Below, piece by piece: positions 48,901 through 60,871 of a stretch of DNA of 64,000 nucleotides (position 1 is the stretch's first letter; each line of letters begins with the position of its first letter). The notes under the pieces are model-generated. The model saw only the letters and a list, made by a program, of their open reading frames with translations. It ran no database searches and had not been told where the DNA came from. A program made the position numbers and the translations under genes. Source of the stretch: Allodiplogaster sudhausi (lineage: Eukaryota; Nematoda; Chromadorea; Rhabditida; Diplogasteridae); assembly GCA_945643635.1 (NCBI GenBank), contig CALZFC010000009.1:6262501-6326500 (forward strand), given 5' to 3'.

Positions 48901-49297
48901 TAGCTTCTTCGCCAGTGAAGGGAGTAAAAGTTCTTGGCTAACAGACAAAGCAGTAAAAGACAACTGGACCTTAATGTCCTCCTCCGGCATTCCGCGGAGC
49001 TTCTCGTTGAATTTGGGGTCCTCTTCGAGGATTCGAACGACCTCCTCGAGATACTTTGAGTACGCGAACTCGTAGAGCTAAAGATGGAAAGCTTTTAGGT
49101 CACCTTATCCATTGCAATACTGCGGCCAAACGGACAGGTTTTTGCTGCTCGTTGGTCGCTTGCTGATGGTCGCCGCCGCCAGCTGGCTCGGGCGGCGGCG
49201 GGGCTTGGCCGCCGGCGCCCCGATTCGGCGGTGGCGCACGAACCAAGACAACAGCGGCCAAGAAAAGCGCGCCCACGCGCCACAACACACCAGCCAT
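45942..49297 (-). CDS. nucb-1: Nucleobindin (calcium-binding Golgi/secretory protein)
   Basis: Soluble calcium-binding protein of the Golgi lumen and secretory path. Exons (5' to 3'): 49297-49136, 49077-48970, 48739-48629, 48444-48340, 48259-48161, 48049-47918, 47717-47619, 47434-47288, 47026-46912, 46557-46349, 46217-46176, 46007-45942 (464 aa). It starts with a signal peptide (MAGVLWRVGALFLAAVVLV), then a Pro/Gly-rich linker and the nucleobindin core YSKYLEEVVRILEEDPKF. A long charged helical region follows, then EF loop 1 at 255-266 (DLNGDNMWNQEE) and EF loop 2 at 307-318 (DKNGDRMISLDE). The tail is Gln/Pro-rich, with a CAG-encoded Q6 run. The ATG at 49297 lies just after a CTCTTCAG acceptor, so a 5' UTR exon probably exists upstream. 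All donors are GT. Confidence 0.95.
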
Positions 49298-50656
49298 ACC
49301 CTGAAGAGGAGGCATCATCAATAAAACCAGGCGTATAGAATGAATATTCGGGCAATGAAATGGACAAACAGCTGCAGCAATGCAAGCAACAAGACCAATC
49401 ACGTCATCAGCGGAATACCAACGTAATAAAGAATGCTTTCCAGAAGCTGCATCATCATTTTATTACGCATTATCACATACCATACACGTGTAGCGGGTAT
49501 GAAGTACAGTAATCGTTTGAAAACTTCAGGGTGTTCGTTCTGAGACTCTGGCGGGAATTCCAATTGTATTTGTCTTCTGCCTTTTACACTAAACGTTTTC
49601 AATGAACTTTTTTACAGACGATTTTTTTCACTAAAGTGCACTAAATAATACACCATCGTCCACGCACTTCACACTTGTCGCATCATCATGGTTAATGTTG
49701 TGTCTCGATACGGGTGAGGAGGCTGTACAGGAGTTGTTACGAGAGAGAAGGAAGGCGCATTGCTCGCTAAAGCCGTCTAGTCTAGATTGCGACCACGGCC
49801 GAGCCCAGCGCTGCATCTCCACCCATAAACTGACGCTGGGAAGCTCCCTCGATCAAGAAGAAGGGAGGTCCATGGCGAGGCTTGGCCATTGCACTTCTGG
49901 CCCGGCTGACCCGTGTGTCATGCCCGAATCGGGTACGGCAACAGCTTACTTTTTGAGTGCGGGGTTGCGTTCGCGCGGCCCTAAATGGCATACTGTTTTT
50001 ATGTTATACTTTATGCTATAAGGGTTCCCACCGAGCAAGTCTAGTAGTGATCTCGATTTCTTATGACTCATTCGAGCCTCCATAACAATGAAATGCAAGT
50101 CACCTCCACTTGTTTTAGGTCGATCTTTGTTCGGATCTCTCTGCAGAATTATCTCTTTTGTTACTAGACGAGAAGCAACTAGCTGAGATTTTGTATTTAA
50201 AGAAGAAAAATTCTGCTTCATGTCTACTATTGTCGTGTTAAAGAATTTTTTTTTGTAAGATTTATATTTATTATCAAACTGCTACATGACTGGCAAGCAT
50301 AACAGAGTGTTCACGAACAGACAAAGAGAAGAGTATCGTCGGCAGTTACCATCGTTATTGAAGCATGCAATGATGCCGTTTTTTGCGTTAGATTTAAATC
50401 AACGCACATATTTGGCTTCATATTCTCACATAGTATGTATGTAACTTTCACAAAATATTTTTTTTTAAAGAATAAATTCAGTGCATTCACATTTGATTGT
50501 CCCCAAATCGTCTTTCGTGAGGAAGTTCACGTGTAGGAAGAAATTGCAGCACTATTTTCTCAGTAATTTGATACAAATTCGTTAAATATGATTAGGTTTT
50601 GAGAAAATGAACGCAGGTGTGCGTGTGAATGCGAGCGTATAATATCATTACATTCC
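49298..50656. other. Region upstream of nucleobindin and downstream of the Ly6 gene
   Basis: Presumed promoter and 5' UTR intron of nucleobindin plus 3' UTR of the next gene. No further coding or repeat signal recognised. Confidence 0.5.
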
Positions 50657-50842
50657 TTAAAATACGACGAATAGCGTGAATGTCGTTGTGAGTAAAGCAG
50701 TGAATGAGTAGAAGAAGAGGTTGAACGAGGACGGCGTGCCATTGCAGAGATGAGACTCGCACGTACACACTTCCATGTCACCTATTCGGAAGCATAACAT
50801 CAACATTTTATCGAGAAATAAAATATTCGTATTTGTAATAAT

Positions 50843-50877
<35 letters not shown>

Positions 50878-53051
50878 TCACAAACCCTGCGCACTCGAGA
50901 TGCGTGTGCAGTCCGATCTGATCTGCTCCCTCGCATTGGGAATACAGCTCCTCCATACATTGCTCTGGCCTCAAATCGAAGATTCCAATTCAACTATGAA
51001 TATAAGTTCCAATAATTTTCTCTCTCTCTCTCTTTCTATCTCCTTCCCTCTCTCTGTCTCTCTTACCATCTTTCTGCTGGAACCACATCTTCATGCACAC
51101 GCCGTTCTCGCACATTTGACTGCGCACGCCCGACCGGAGTGCACGTTCCGTCTCAAAACGCATTTACATAGATCATAATGTCATTTATAAAATTTCACTA
51201 TCTCATACATTAAGGGTTCATGGAAGCTTAAAGCGAAAATTAAATATATGCATATATCTATGGTGTCTTAGGTCCAATGATTTTTGGTCCAATGATATTA
51301 GGTCCAAACTTGTAGTGGTCTTTGGTCCAATAATTTTTGGTCCAATGGCAAATCTTTCGATGATTTTTGGTCCGATAATTTTCATAAAAAGTGATGTAGA
51401 ATGCAGAGAAACAGAGAGATAGCAAACTAATTGGATGCTATTAATTATTACTATGAATCAATAATGATGAATAAGTAGTTAATATTCTTCTTAATGTGTC
51501 TTAATAGAGAGGTGGTTAAATATTAATGCAAATAACGCTAGTTCAATAAATATAGTCGAGCCTTTGGCAACACCACGCCAAGGTTAGTCCCCTGTCCTCT
51601 CTATTAACACACATGAAGAATATTAACTAGTTATTCATAATCATCGACATAAAAATAGTTAGTTAACCCTCCCCTTTCTATTAATTCACATGAAGAAGCA
51701 TATTAAATTGTTATTCATCACTATCGATACACATTATCAATCATCACTATGAAAATTGTTGGAACAAAAATCATTCAGAGATTTGCCAATGGACCAAAAA
51801 TCATTGGACTGCCCGCATAAATGTATGTATGTATGTAGATATTACTACTATGTATTTGTGTTCTTGACATTAAAAAACATATGATGGAGTTCACGAAGGC
51901 TGCATGTAATTAGTTTTCTTAAAAAAAAAAGCACTCCTTTATCTATTGTTTACCCGCGCATTTCCACTCTCGACATTTCGTTGGTGTGTTATATATAAAT
52001 ATCTCTCTGCCACTCTCTATCTCTCTCTAGCTTACTTTCTTATAAATATCTCTCTGTCTCACTCTCTATCTCTCTCTACCTTCCATTCTATCTCTCTGAT
52101 CTCTCTCCTTACTCAGGCGGCGCTCTCACAACTTGTCAATCAACATCGCATCATAAACAATCGACCAAAGGTCTTTCCGTGCGTGAAAACCTTGAGAGAA
52201 GTTAGCTCGGAAGGGCCACAAAGCGGCTAATGCATAATCAGGGCTAAACATGTGCATAAGTGCCTATCAAAATGACCACCCATTCGAAGCGGGAGAAAAC
52301 GTTTGCCAGATGAATTAAGGAATGTTTATGTACATATTTAGATATAGTTATTTCTGTCTGCCTGATGTCCTCTGCCAACCTGATAGGGATCATTGCAGTC
52401 GCTGGTGTGGGGCACGTAGCGGACGTTCTCGAGCCAGCGTCGCCAGTTCGGGTCTTGCACGTCGTTCAGCAGCTCTTCCGCGTCCATCGTCGTGCACGAG
52501 TAACATCGGATGTCCGTGTTCGCTCAATCCAAATCAATCGATACATCGTCTAAGTCAATTCAACTTATTTGTCAGGACCTACACTTATCTATTTTGTTTC
52601 ATACAAAGAAAAACAAGAGAAACACTCTTTGATCCTCCCTGAATAGCTTTTTTTTATACTTCAAAAAGTGCCAAATCCGCAGAGAGACTGCAACGGGTAC
52701 TTGAGTTCTGCCGTGCCACTCTACCGGGCGCGTAATTACAGCCGACTTGGCTGCCGCCCAGTTAGCTTTTATAGCAGTATTCTTGAGTAGGACTTCGGGT
52801 GGGCCGCAATACGAATTCCATGGCACTTTTGACAGTTTAATTACTGGGAATGTCCAAAGTGTTCTTTTTGTTTTTATGTTAGAAAGGAGAGATTATAAAA
52901 CAATCACTCTTATCCCTACTAAAACGAGAGAAATCGCAGAGTCAACAAAGTTAACTTCAGTAATCAAAAGAGTCAATCCGAGAAAAGAGTGAAAAAGGAA
53001 GAAAAGGAGAGAGTGAGACGTGAAGAGAAATAGCGAGATTAGGCGAGGACA

Positions 53052-53094
<43 letters not shown>

Positions 53095-53196
53095 AAGAGA
53101 GAGAAATAGAAGAGAAAGAAAGAGATGAAGCTGACCAAGCACGATCTGTTGTAGGGAGAGAAGAAGCGCAGGCGCAAGGAGCCGACGGCGCATCAT
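50657..53196 (-). CDS. Ly6/uPAR-type GPI-anchored surface protein
   Basis: Small extracellular three-finger protein, probably lipid-anchored; such proteins often modulate neuronal receptors. Exons: 53196-53136 (signal peptide, MMRRRLLAPALLLSLQQIVL), 52522-52380 (mature start, ANTDIRCYSC), 51151-51067 (MCENGVCMKMWF), 50964 to about 50887 (EQCMEELYSQCEGAD), and 50781-50657 (DMEVCTCESHLCNG, then a C-terminal hydrophobic tail FFYSFTALLTTTFTLFVVF). The CYSC start, VCTC...LCN end and hydrophobic tail are diagnostic of a GPI-anchored Ly6 domain. About 150 aa. The junction of exons 4 and 5 is not resolved: the expected sequence ECAG/GDMEV would need a GG donor. The insertion between the first two fingers is longer than in vertebrate Ly6. 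Exact orthologue unknown. Confidence 0.75.
50847..50875. repeat. CT microsatellite
   Basis: (CT)n immediately after exon 4 of the Ly6 gene (minus strand), within 12 bp of the unresolved donor. Confidence 0.85.
51272..51809. mobile_element. Putative terminal-inverted-repeat element in Ly6 intron 2
   Basis: Left end has tandem variants of GGTCCAATGATTTTTGGTCC; the right end carries the reverse complement (GGACCAAAAATCATTGGAC). A second inner inverted pair (around 51480-51540 and 51590-51730, with CACATGAAGAA) is also present. No coding capacity. The target duplication was not determined. Confidence 0.6.
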
Positions 53197-53255
53197 GTTG
53201 CTGACTTCAATGGAGATGGTCTTCAACACGTTCCTCGTTGGCGAAGAGGGGGCAA

Positions 53256-53278
53256 CTGAGAGAGAGAGAGAGAGAGGA

Positions 53279-53313
<35 letters not shown>
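53256..53313. repeat. GA microsatellite
   Basis: (GA)n just upstream of the Ly6 start codon (53196, minus strand), so it lies in its promoter or 5' UTR. Confidence 0.9.
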
Positions 53314-53315
<2 letters not shown>

Positions 53316-54025
53316 CAGAGCAATTGGCGTGGCGTCTGGGACCGGGTGCCTTCTTTCTTCACCTTCTCTTCTTCGTCGTCTCTCCGCTGCCTACTCTCAA
53401 CTGGAGAAGTACCTTTCACCAGAATAGAAGACGCGCATCCACTAAAGCACACGAGCAATGCAGCACTTCAATGAGTTCTAGTATACGGAGGTCCCCAGGA
53501 GGTCTAGAGCTCCAGGTTGGGTATATTTAGCACTCCTTCCCCCATGGGCAGGGGTCAAGCAACGGAGAGAGGTCAGGCAAGAACAAGAACTATTTGAGAG
53601 CATGTACAGAAGGAGCCAAATCGCAATCGGTGCGGTGCAATAAAATGAAAGAGAGCAAAAGAGGGAAACGGAAGAGGAAAGCACCCCCCCCCCCCCATGG
53701 AAGGTGCAAGGGAGTAGTTGGGAGCAGATGATGAGGCAGAGGAAAGGGCGGGGCAAGGTGAGAGGGGGGAAAGTACCGAGTAAGAGAGAGGGAGAGCGAG
53801 AGATAGACAAGACCTTCGAAGACTTTGACTCCTCGCATCATTGCGTACCGTCTCAGCCTTACCTATTCCGTTTGTCTAAAGTCGGTGAGGGAAGAGGAGG
53901 AAGGGAATATCACAGGAAGACGGGCAGATAGCGAGCGGATGAAGAGAGATAGAGAGAGAGAGATTGAAAGAGGGAGAGAGACAGCGGAGGAAGAGAGAGA
54001 GATATTGAAAGGGGAGAGAGACAGC

Positions 54026-54080
54026 GGAAGAAGAGAGAGAGATAAAAAGAGAGAGGAGAGAGAGAGAGAGAGAGAGAGAG
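54026..54080. repeat. GA microsatellite
   Basis: (GA)n within a longer purine-rich tract covering about 53930-54110. Confidence 0.9.
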
Positions 54081-55027
54081 CGGAGGAAGAGAGAAAGAGC
54101 AGAAGTTCGAGCGAAGATGAAAACGAGAAGCCTTCACTCTCGCGTGATTCCTCGACTCTTTTCTCGGCAAGGAGTGAAACAGAGGTAGTGTAGTCACAAT
54201 CACAATTGAAACCGACTCGACCCTCCTAGAAGGAGACAGAGGAACAAGAGGATCTGTGCATGGGAGCGACCATCTTCCATGGGGCTCTCCTGACAATAAG
54301 CTTGAACAGAATGGATAAGGAGAGAGATAGAGAGTGAGAGAGATAAAGAGAGAGAGATAAAGAGAGAGAGAGAGAGAAACCGTGTTCGGCTCTTTCTCTC
54401 ACTCTCTCCCTCTCCCTTTCTCTACCTCGTTCCACTCTTACGCTTCCACCCTCTCGATCTCTTAATCTTCATGCTATTTTTCGTGATCCCTAGCAGCCCT
54501 CCATCCATCTCCATGTTTTGTCGCCAGTTCTTCTTGCCCTCTTGAGAAGCATGTCGCTGCTATCCCTTGCGCGAACATCTCTTCTAGATTGCTGCATTGT
54601 TAGCCGACCCAGCCTTCGTCTCCTGGACTCTCGCACTATTACCCTTCTCAAGTTGTGTTCACCATTTGGCAACAAAATATTAGTTTTTTTTAACTGGAAA
54701 ATAATGTTGAAAGAAAATACAAAATATACCCGCTCAAGCATGGAGCTTTTTTTCTTTCAGCTGTAAAATTTGCCCTTCCACGTTCACTTCATCCGACTAT
54801 ATTTTCCTGTGAAAATGATGCAAGAAACAGTAAATGAAATTAGAGCTGAAGAAATGAAGAACTTCAGATGCACGCTGAAGATTACCCATCGCCCTGCGCC
54901 CCTTCGCCCACTGGACATCCGCTCGCGCCAACCGGATCATCCCATTCACAAATAAGACGCTGCTTATGGCTACGTCATGTCTGCGCTTCTTTTGTCGATC
55001 GCACTATACTAAACCTTCTTTCTGTCC

Positions 55028-55064
<37 letters not shown>

Positions 55065-57258
55065 CTTCCTTCTCGCTCTCTGCTAACTCTATCCATGTCT
55101 TTTCTCTGGCTTCCTCTCCTATTGCTCCCTCCGATCGCTCTCTTCTCACTCTCACTGTTGCATTGCGTGTCACACTTAAATTCAAGCTCACCAAGTTTAC
55201 CAGCGGATTACAAAAGGCAAATCGGACGTTCGCTCCACTTGTCTGAGGGAATATGCGCACTCTGTAAAATGATGAAAACAACAAACAAGAGGCTTTACCA
55301 GACCTACCACCTTTACGATACAACAAGTTCTTCAGAAACGCCAAACGTTTGGAAGGATTATATTCGCACCCATTAAAAACAGAAGGTGAAGATAGTTCTA
55401 CTTTCAGTGCTTACAATATCTACAACAGAATTTGTTAATAATATTATTTTTGTAAATAAAATATTTACAGAAAAAGGACAAGCGAATGATCGTAATCACA
55501 AAGTCATTTGAATTGCATTGACTACTTTCCTAACCGAATGGAATCGGACAGGTTTGTAAAGTTAATGCTTTTCAGCTAGCAATTCATTGCGGAAGCGGCA
55601 GCGATACAATGGAAGGAAGGCTCAGGGAAGCTTATGAGAAAGGTAAGAAGAACAATTGAGAGAGAGGAAAAGCGTGACAACGGGTAAGAGGCAATCAGAG
55701 ATTCATGTTGCGTGCTTATGTTTTACAAGTCATTCACTCTTTGCGCGAGAGTGCGTGTGAAGAAGATCTTTTATTTTAGCCATTTCCTCTCTTTCTCTCT
55801 CTCCATCTCTCTCTTTCTTTCTCGATCTACTTCACGCCGTCTGTTTGTTTCTCCATCTCTTGTCTCTCTTTTATTCTTTTTACTCTCGCTCTCGCAATCT
55901 CTCTTCCCCTCTTTCTATCTTCCACAATGACGCTCTCGCCCTCTGGTTCATTCTTCCAACGCTCTCACCGTCAATCGCCTGGCGAAGTCGTCTTTCATCT
56001 TGCTGGTCAACAGCATCCTCAGTCTTGCGTGCCTCTTTTTGCCGTGTCTAAACGCCTCTTCTTCTCGAAAGTGGCGAAGAATCAAAAGAGCAATATATCA
56101 TGAACACATAGAAGTGCTGCTTAGGATTGCGCAGAATGAGTAAAGAAGGTCCTCTCGCGAAGCAGCAGATCCGGTGACGGAGTCGAATTGGTGTTGACCG
56201 TCTGTCCCCTCCAATGTACACATGTAGCATGGCTATCCATACATATCCGTCGGGTGGAGAGAGAGAGAGAGAGAGAGATCGGGAAGAGATGAGTAACCAT
56301 GAAATGCCCCGCGCGGCGGGACAATAAAAGTTGGCTTGTCAGCACGAACAGCAACAAGCATCAATCATCTATATATCTCTCAGGGCTGTATAATTATCGA
56401 GGGAAACTATAGATTTAAATATTATTAAGACGATTGGCTAGCACAATTCGTTAGTCGAAAAAAACTATAATGCTATTTGATTTACAGCATAAAAAAATAT
56501 GTGGTGTTGATAAAATGAGAGATGGAGACACCTAATGCATGCTTTTCTGCGTTGCCACTAGCATTTCAATGTACAAATCCTAGCACGTACTCAGGTCAAA
56601 CTGTGCACCATTGACGGTCGATCTAACAATACGACTTGGCCAAGGCGCGCGCTAATTGCCGTCATCAGACCTGCCTCCGTTCGCCTTCATACATCTTCTT
56701 CTCTTCGTCTGATCCACTCTCAAGGTCTGCTAGCGGTCTCCCTCCATTCCCGTGGTGTCCTCTCCAAGTGGCACTTCCTTTCATGTTTAGCACCCCCTCG
56801 CATCTCTTTGCTCCTTCGTTCTCGCACTCGCAAGTAGCCCCATTCAAACACCGGTACCACAATTTGCGAGTGGAGGAAGACCCCTGAGTCAATGCTGACA
56901 GAGAGCTCTCCGCCTACTTCAGGCTGTATCTGTCAAGAAGTCAATAACATTGGCACTCCTTCTAGAAACTTCTCTCCACAATGAGAAGTTGACACAAATC
57001 AGTGCCATTTCTGTTGAGTGCTCGTGTGACTAAACAACACATCTTGAGAGGGTTGAAATGTCGAAATTTGTTTACCAATGAGTTAAAAGGCCTCCTTTAG
57101 CTCAAGATCAGAGTAGAAATGTATGGAAAACTCTAGAGAAAAACTTAAATAACATCATTGTGCCCACGATATGCCTGGTCGACCATAATATACATGTATA
57201 TGTATAGTTAGAAGGAGGAGAACAGGCCAGTTTGTTTTCTGCCTTGCCGCTGCTTCTT

Positions 57259-60200
57259 TTAGTAGAATAACTTCTTCTTGCGTTCCTTCTCGGCCTTCTT
57301 CTTCTTGTAGTTCTCCCACTTGTGCTCTCCGGTCAGATAGGCTGTCTCCATGAAGAGGAACAAGAACTCGCAGCAAGTCAGGAACGAAATGCCGCACCAC
57401 AGGCCGAGCTGGCCGCCGAAATCGGCCAGAAGATTGACGAACTAAAAGAAATATTAAAAAAAAAAATTTAAAATTTAGCTGTAAAAACATGCTATATCAA
57501 ACTTGTATAAACACACACGAACTTACTCCATATGCTTCCGATTCTGTGAGCATTTCAAAGTTGAGCTGTTCGTAGAAGACTTCAACCATTGCTCCGTTCT
57601 CTCTGAGGAAAAGTATCGGTTTTCTTTAAACTAAATATGAAAATAACATTTCATGATGTTTCTTCGCATACTAAAAAGGCAAACTTGTAGTGTTTGTTGC
57701 ACTCTTCGGCCGTGCCGTTGCAAGAGCCGAGTTGAATCTGCAGCGACTGCGATGGCCACTTGGCGGGCGAGTACGTGACGGAGTAGATGGACTGCTCGCA
57801 TGGCTGCTGGCAGCGGCAGCGGAATGAGCCGTGCAGCCCGCCGAGCTCGTTCATCCGCTCGTCCAGGCAGCGGCCTGCAAAAAGGTTCTTTTTTATATTT
57901 ATTATTAATAATAAATGTATCTTTGTTAGACACAAATATTTAATGATTTTATAGTAGCTGACAACAAAAGCTTAAAAAATGCAAAACGAACGCGCAACGG
58001 GGTCCGCCGCTTCGCAGTGTTTCTGACCCGCAGGCACCGGGAAGCGAGGATCGCCGCAGAAGCAGTCCTTTAGCACGAGCTGCTGGAAGCACGAGCGGTA
58101 GCAGCCCTGGAAAGGTTGTGTTTAGCGGACTTGGAGTACCTTCCTGGTTTTGGGTATCGCTTCTTAGCTAGGTTCCTAAATTCACGCGTCCACCTCAACC
58201 GAGTAGTCATAGTTTTGATAGATATAGTCGGCAGTCTTGCCGTCCGGCACGCAATCTCCATATGGCGCTGGAAGACGTGTCATCTTTCGCTGTAGAACAA
58301 TTATGTATATAGATCATCAATGAGATTACAAAAGAAAGACAACAAACCAGTCTGAGGCCAAACGACGAGACATATCCAGTAGGCGCCGAGTAGCCAAAGG
58401 TGTCCGGAAAGGGGAAGTCGTCCTTGTCGTGGATGGTGAGACGCACGCCAGTCGCCTCCGTCGTTGGCATGTAGTCGGACGCATTGACGTAAACGAGCAT
58501 GCGAAGGCCGTACATTGGGCCTGCCAAGTTCATGAGCGTGATCAATGTTTAAAATTACATTTTTTTTCTTATTTCCTCGTCCCCAAAGTTGCGCATGCAA
58601 ACCTGCTCGAATACTCGTCAAATTCACGGTGCGATTGTGGTTAAACGTGAAGCACGACCCGAACACAGGGTCGACGTGCGTCATGAAGTCACTTAAGACA
58701 ATTGTTATGGATACAATGTGCCAGTATTCGAATGAACTCTTATTGCGTTAGGAAGAACGATATCTTAACCCATACATTTAAAAATAATTAACAAAATAAA
58801 CAAGCAAAGAACTTGTCAATGTCGCAAGCGAGCCCATTGAACGAGCACTTGTGGATGAGCTCACGCTTCGTGTTCGACAAGTTCTGTCGCTCCTCCATCG
58901 AGAGTGTTGCCATCGCGAACATGATGTTCTCCTTCGCCTTTGTCACGATCGCCACTTCGTCGGTCATGCCCTAAGAAGGCAGTCGATAACTGAGGACACC
59001 CATCATCAAGAGGGCTAACAGTGAATCCCATGGCCTCGAGGAAGCTCGGATCTTCCGTGGTCGGACCGCCGCGGAGGTACTGCCAGATGTTGATGAAGGG
59101 CACCTGGGTGGGTTGTGATATTGTCGCCAATTGATTTTATCCTATTATTGAATGGCTGTCCAACTGAGCACCTTTTCATTGTAGGCGACGCAGAACTGCT
59201 GAGCGCAGAGACAAGGAGCGCCGCCACCGCTGGCCGCGGTGGCCGCGACGCCCGGCTCCTCCCTGACGCAGAAGGCGTGGCTGTTGCACGTCGTGCAGTG
59301 CGTCCGCTGCCACCGCTCGTCCGGATAGCACGGCCACGCGTCGTGCGTCGAGCGGTCGAAGGCGCAAACGCACGTCTCCTCGATCGACTGTGGCTCTTCC
59401 GTCTTGTGCCTTAGCAGTCAATCTTATAGAGTTCAGTAGCTATGGCATTAGCAATCAAAGAAAGATACTTCGTTCTCCTGAAAAGAGCTCTAACCGCTCG
59501 CCATCGCACTCCTTCTCGTTCGGATTCGGCGTGGTGTCGGCGCCGACGTCGTACTCGTCGTCGTAGAAGATCTCCTCGTCCTCCATCATCTGCTCCGAGC
59601 TGCTCGGCCCACAGCGGCACTTCGAGTAGCCCTTCAGAGTTCACTCTTTTCATTCTTATTCAAATCGTCAAGGTAATCTCTTGTAAGCACATGTATTCAT
59701 AACCTAGCACACCAATTCAAAGTAGGCATTCGAAGTGCCTTCCGCCCTTCGCTTGAAGCGTTTCTCGCGTTCGACTAAAGGCACAGGAGGCGTATTATAT
59801 TCGTCTTCCTCAGAGCTGCGCTCTCCCATGACGTCGCTGAAGGCTTTTAGCTGCAAAGAGAAGAAATGCCCTGATGATAGAGCATAATAGAAATTTATTT
59901 GTTGCATTTCTTTTTTACGAACAGAATGCTTTTAACATTCTAACAATTATGATTAAAACAAATGCAAGTTCTGCTGACAGTTCGTCGGACGAGGTCAACA
60001 CTCTTGGCCAGACTGGCTTTGTATGGATTCAGATTGCAGAGAGTAATTGCCGGAAAAGGTGCAGTGTCTGGAAGCATTCGAATAGTGCACATCTGCTTTC
60101 ATAGGCTTGCACTGTGTCCAATTGTACAATCGACTCACCAAACTTGAGCTGAATATCGACAATCTTCTCGTTCCTGTTGTACTTGTCGAGCACGGACTGT

Positions 60201-60871
60201 GCATTGTAGTAGAGCATTGTCATGCAGCCAATGAACAGGAGAACCCAGACGGCTCTGAAATCTTTTTAAATATAATTTTATTATTATTTAACTTAGTTCT
60301 TATATGATTATTTTTAATCCATAAAAAACTGTTTCCGAACGCGTTTATTTTATTTTTTATATATTCTTCCATTGACCTGTAATATCTATTCGGCGCTTGT
60401 CCAATCATCGGAATGCCGTGCGCGGATGTCTTGTAGCAGAACTCCTTGAAGTGCCAGGCCATCCGCTTGTCGTACGGAAGCAGCTTCGGATCGAAGGAGC
60501 CAGTGATTATTTCGCACTAAATATCGAAATATAAACATTATAAATTATGCTTATACAGGCAAAGAAGATAGCAAAACCTGTACGCCCGAACTTGTAGAAT
60601 TGAAGCATTCTCCGTAGCCAAAGTCGCCAAAGTATTCTCGCTCCGTCATGAACTTTGTCTGCTCGGCATTGAGATGCGCGAGTGGATCGCCATAGACCTA
60701 CAACGATTGCGAGAGACAGCAACGGCCGATTAGGACGGATAACAATTATGAAAGATAGCAACGGCCTACCACTCACTAACAGTTTAGAAAGAGTACGACG
60801 CATACCTTTTTCATATAGTCGGAAGACTCGTGGAGGCGCTCCCAGTTTTTCAAATTTTGAATCCATGACAT
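57259..60871 (-). CDS. mec-4: MEC-4 orthologue, degenerin/ENaC mechanosensory sodium channel subunit
   Basis: Pore subunit of the touch-transduction channel in touch receptor neurons. Seventeen exons: 60871-60806, 60697-60578, 60516-60377, 60254-60139, 60067-59979, 59850-59713, 59631-59495, 59409-59172, 59103-59020, 58970-58813, 58691-58603, 58520-58348, 58289-58194, 58106-57992, 57874-57685, 57602-57527, 57441-57259 (735 aa). Cytoplasmic N-terminus starts [10 protein letters not shown] and has [13 protein letters not shown]1 is about 110-128, followed by [13 protein letters not shown]. The degenerin extracellular region has an acidic insert and Cys-rich domains. TM2 is about 676-707 with [14 protein letters not shown]. 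The Ala that gives neurodegeneration when mutated in C. elegans (SEAYGF context) is intact at about residue 673. The C-terminus is short and Lys-rich. All donors are GT. The close match throughout makes this orthology, not just family membership. Confidence 0.95.

Larger units (their letters stand above)
53197..57258. other. Intergenic region between the Ly6 gene and mec-4, GA/CT-rich, with unproven exon-like pieces
   Basis: Microsatellites at 53256-53313, 54026-54080, 54317-54378, 55030-55062 and 56258-56278, and a C11 tract at 53686-53696. Two short pieces have splice-like edges: 54868-54955 (TTCAG acceptor, then TGC ACG CTG... to TAA, G/C-rich third positions) and 55576-55642 (TTTTCAG ... 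AAAG/GTAAGA). I could not link them into a gene or choose the strand of the first. Confidence 0.4.
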
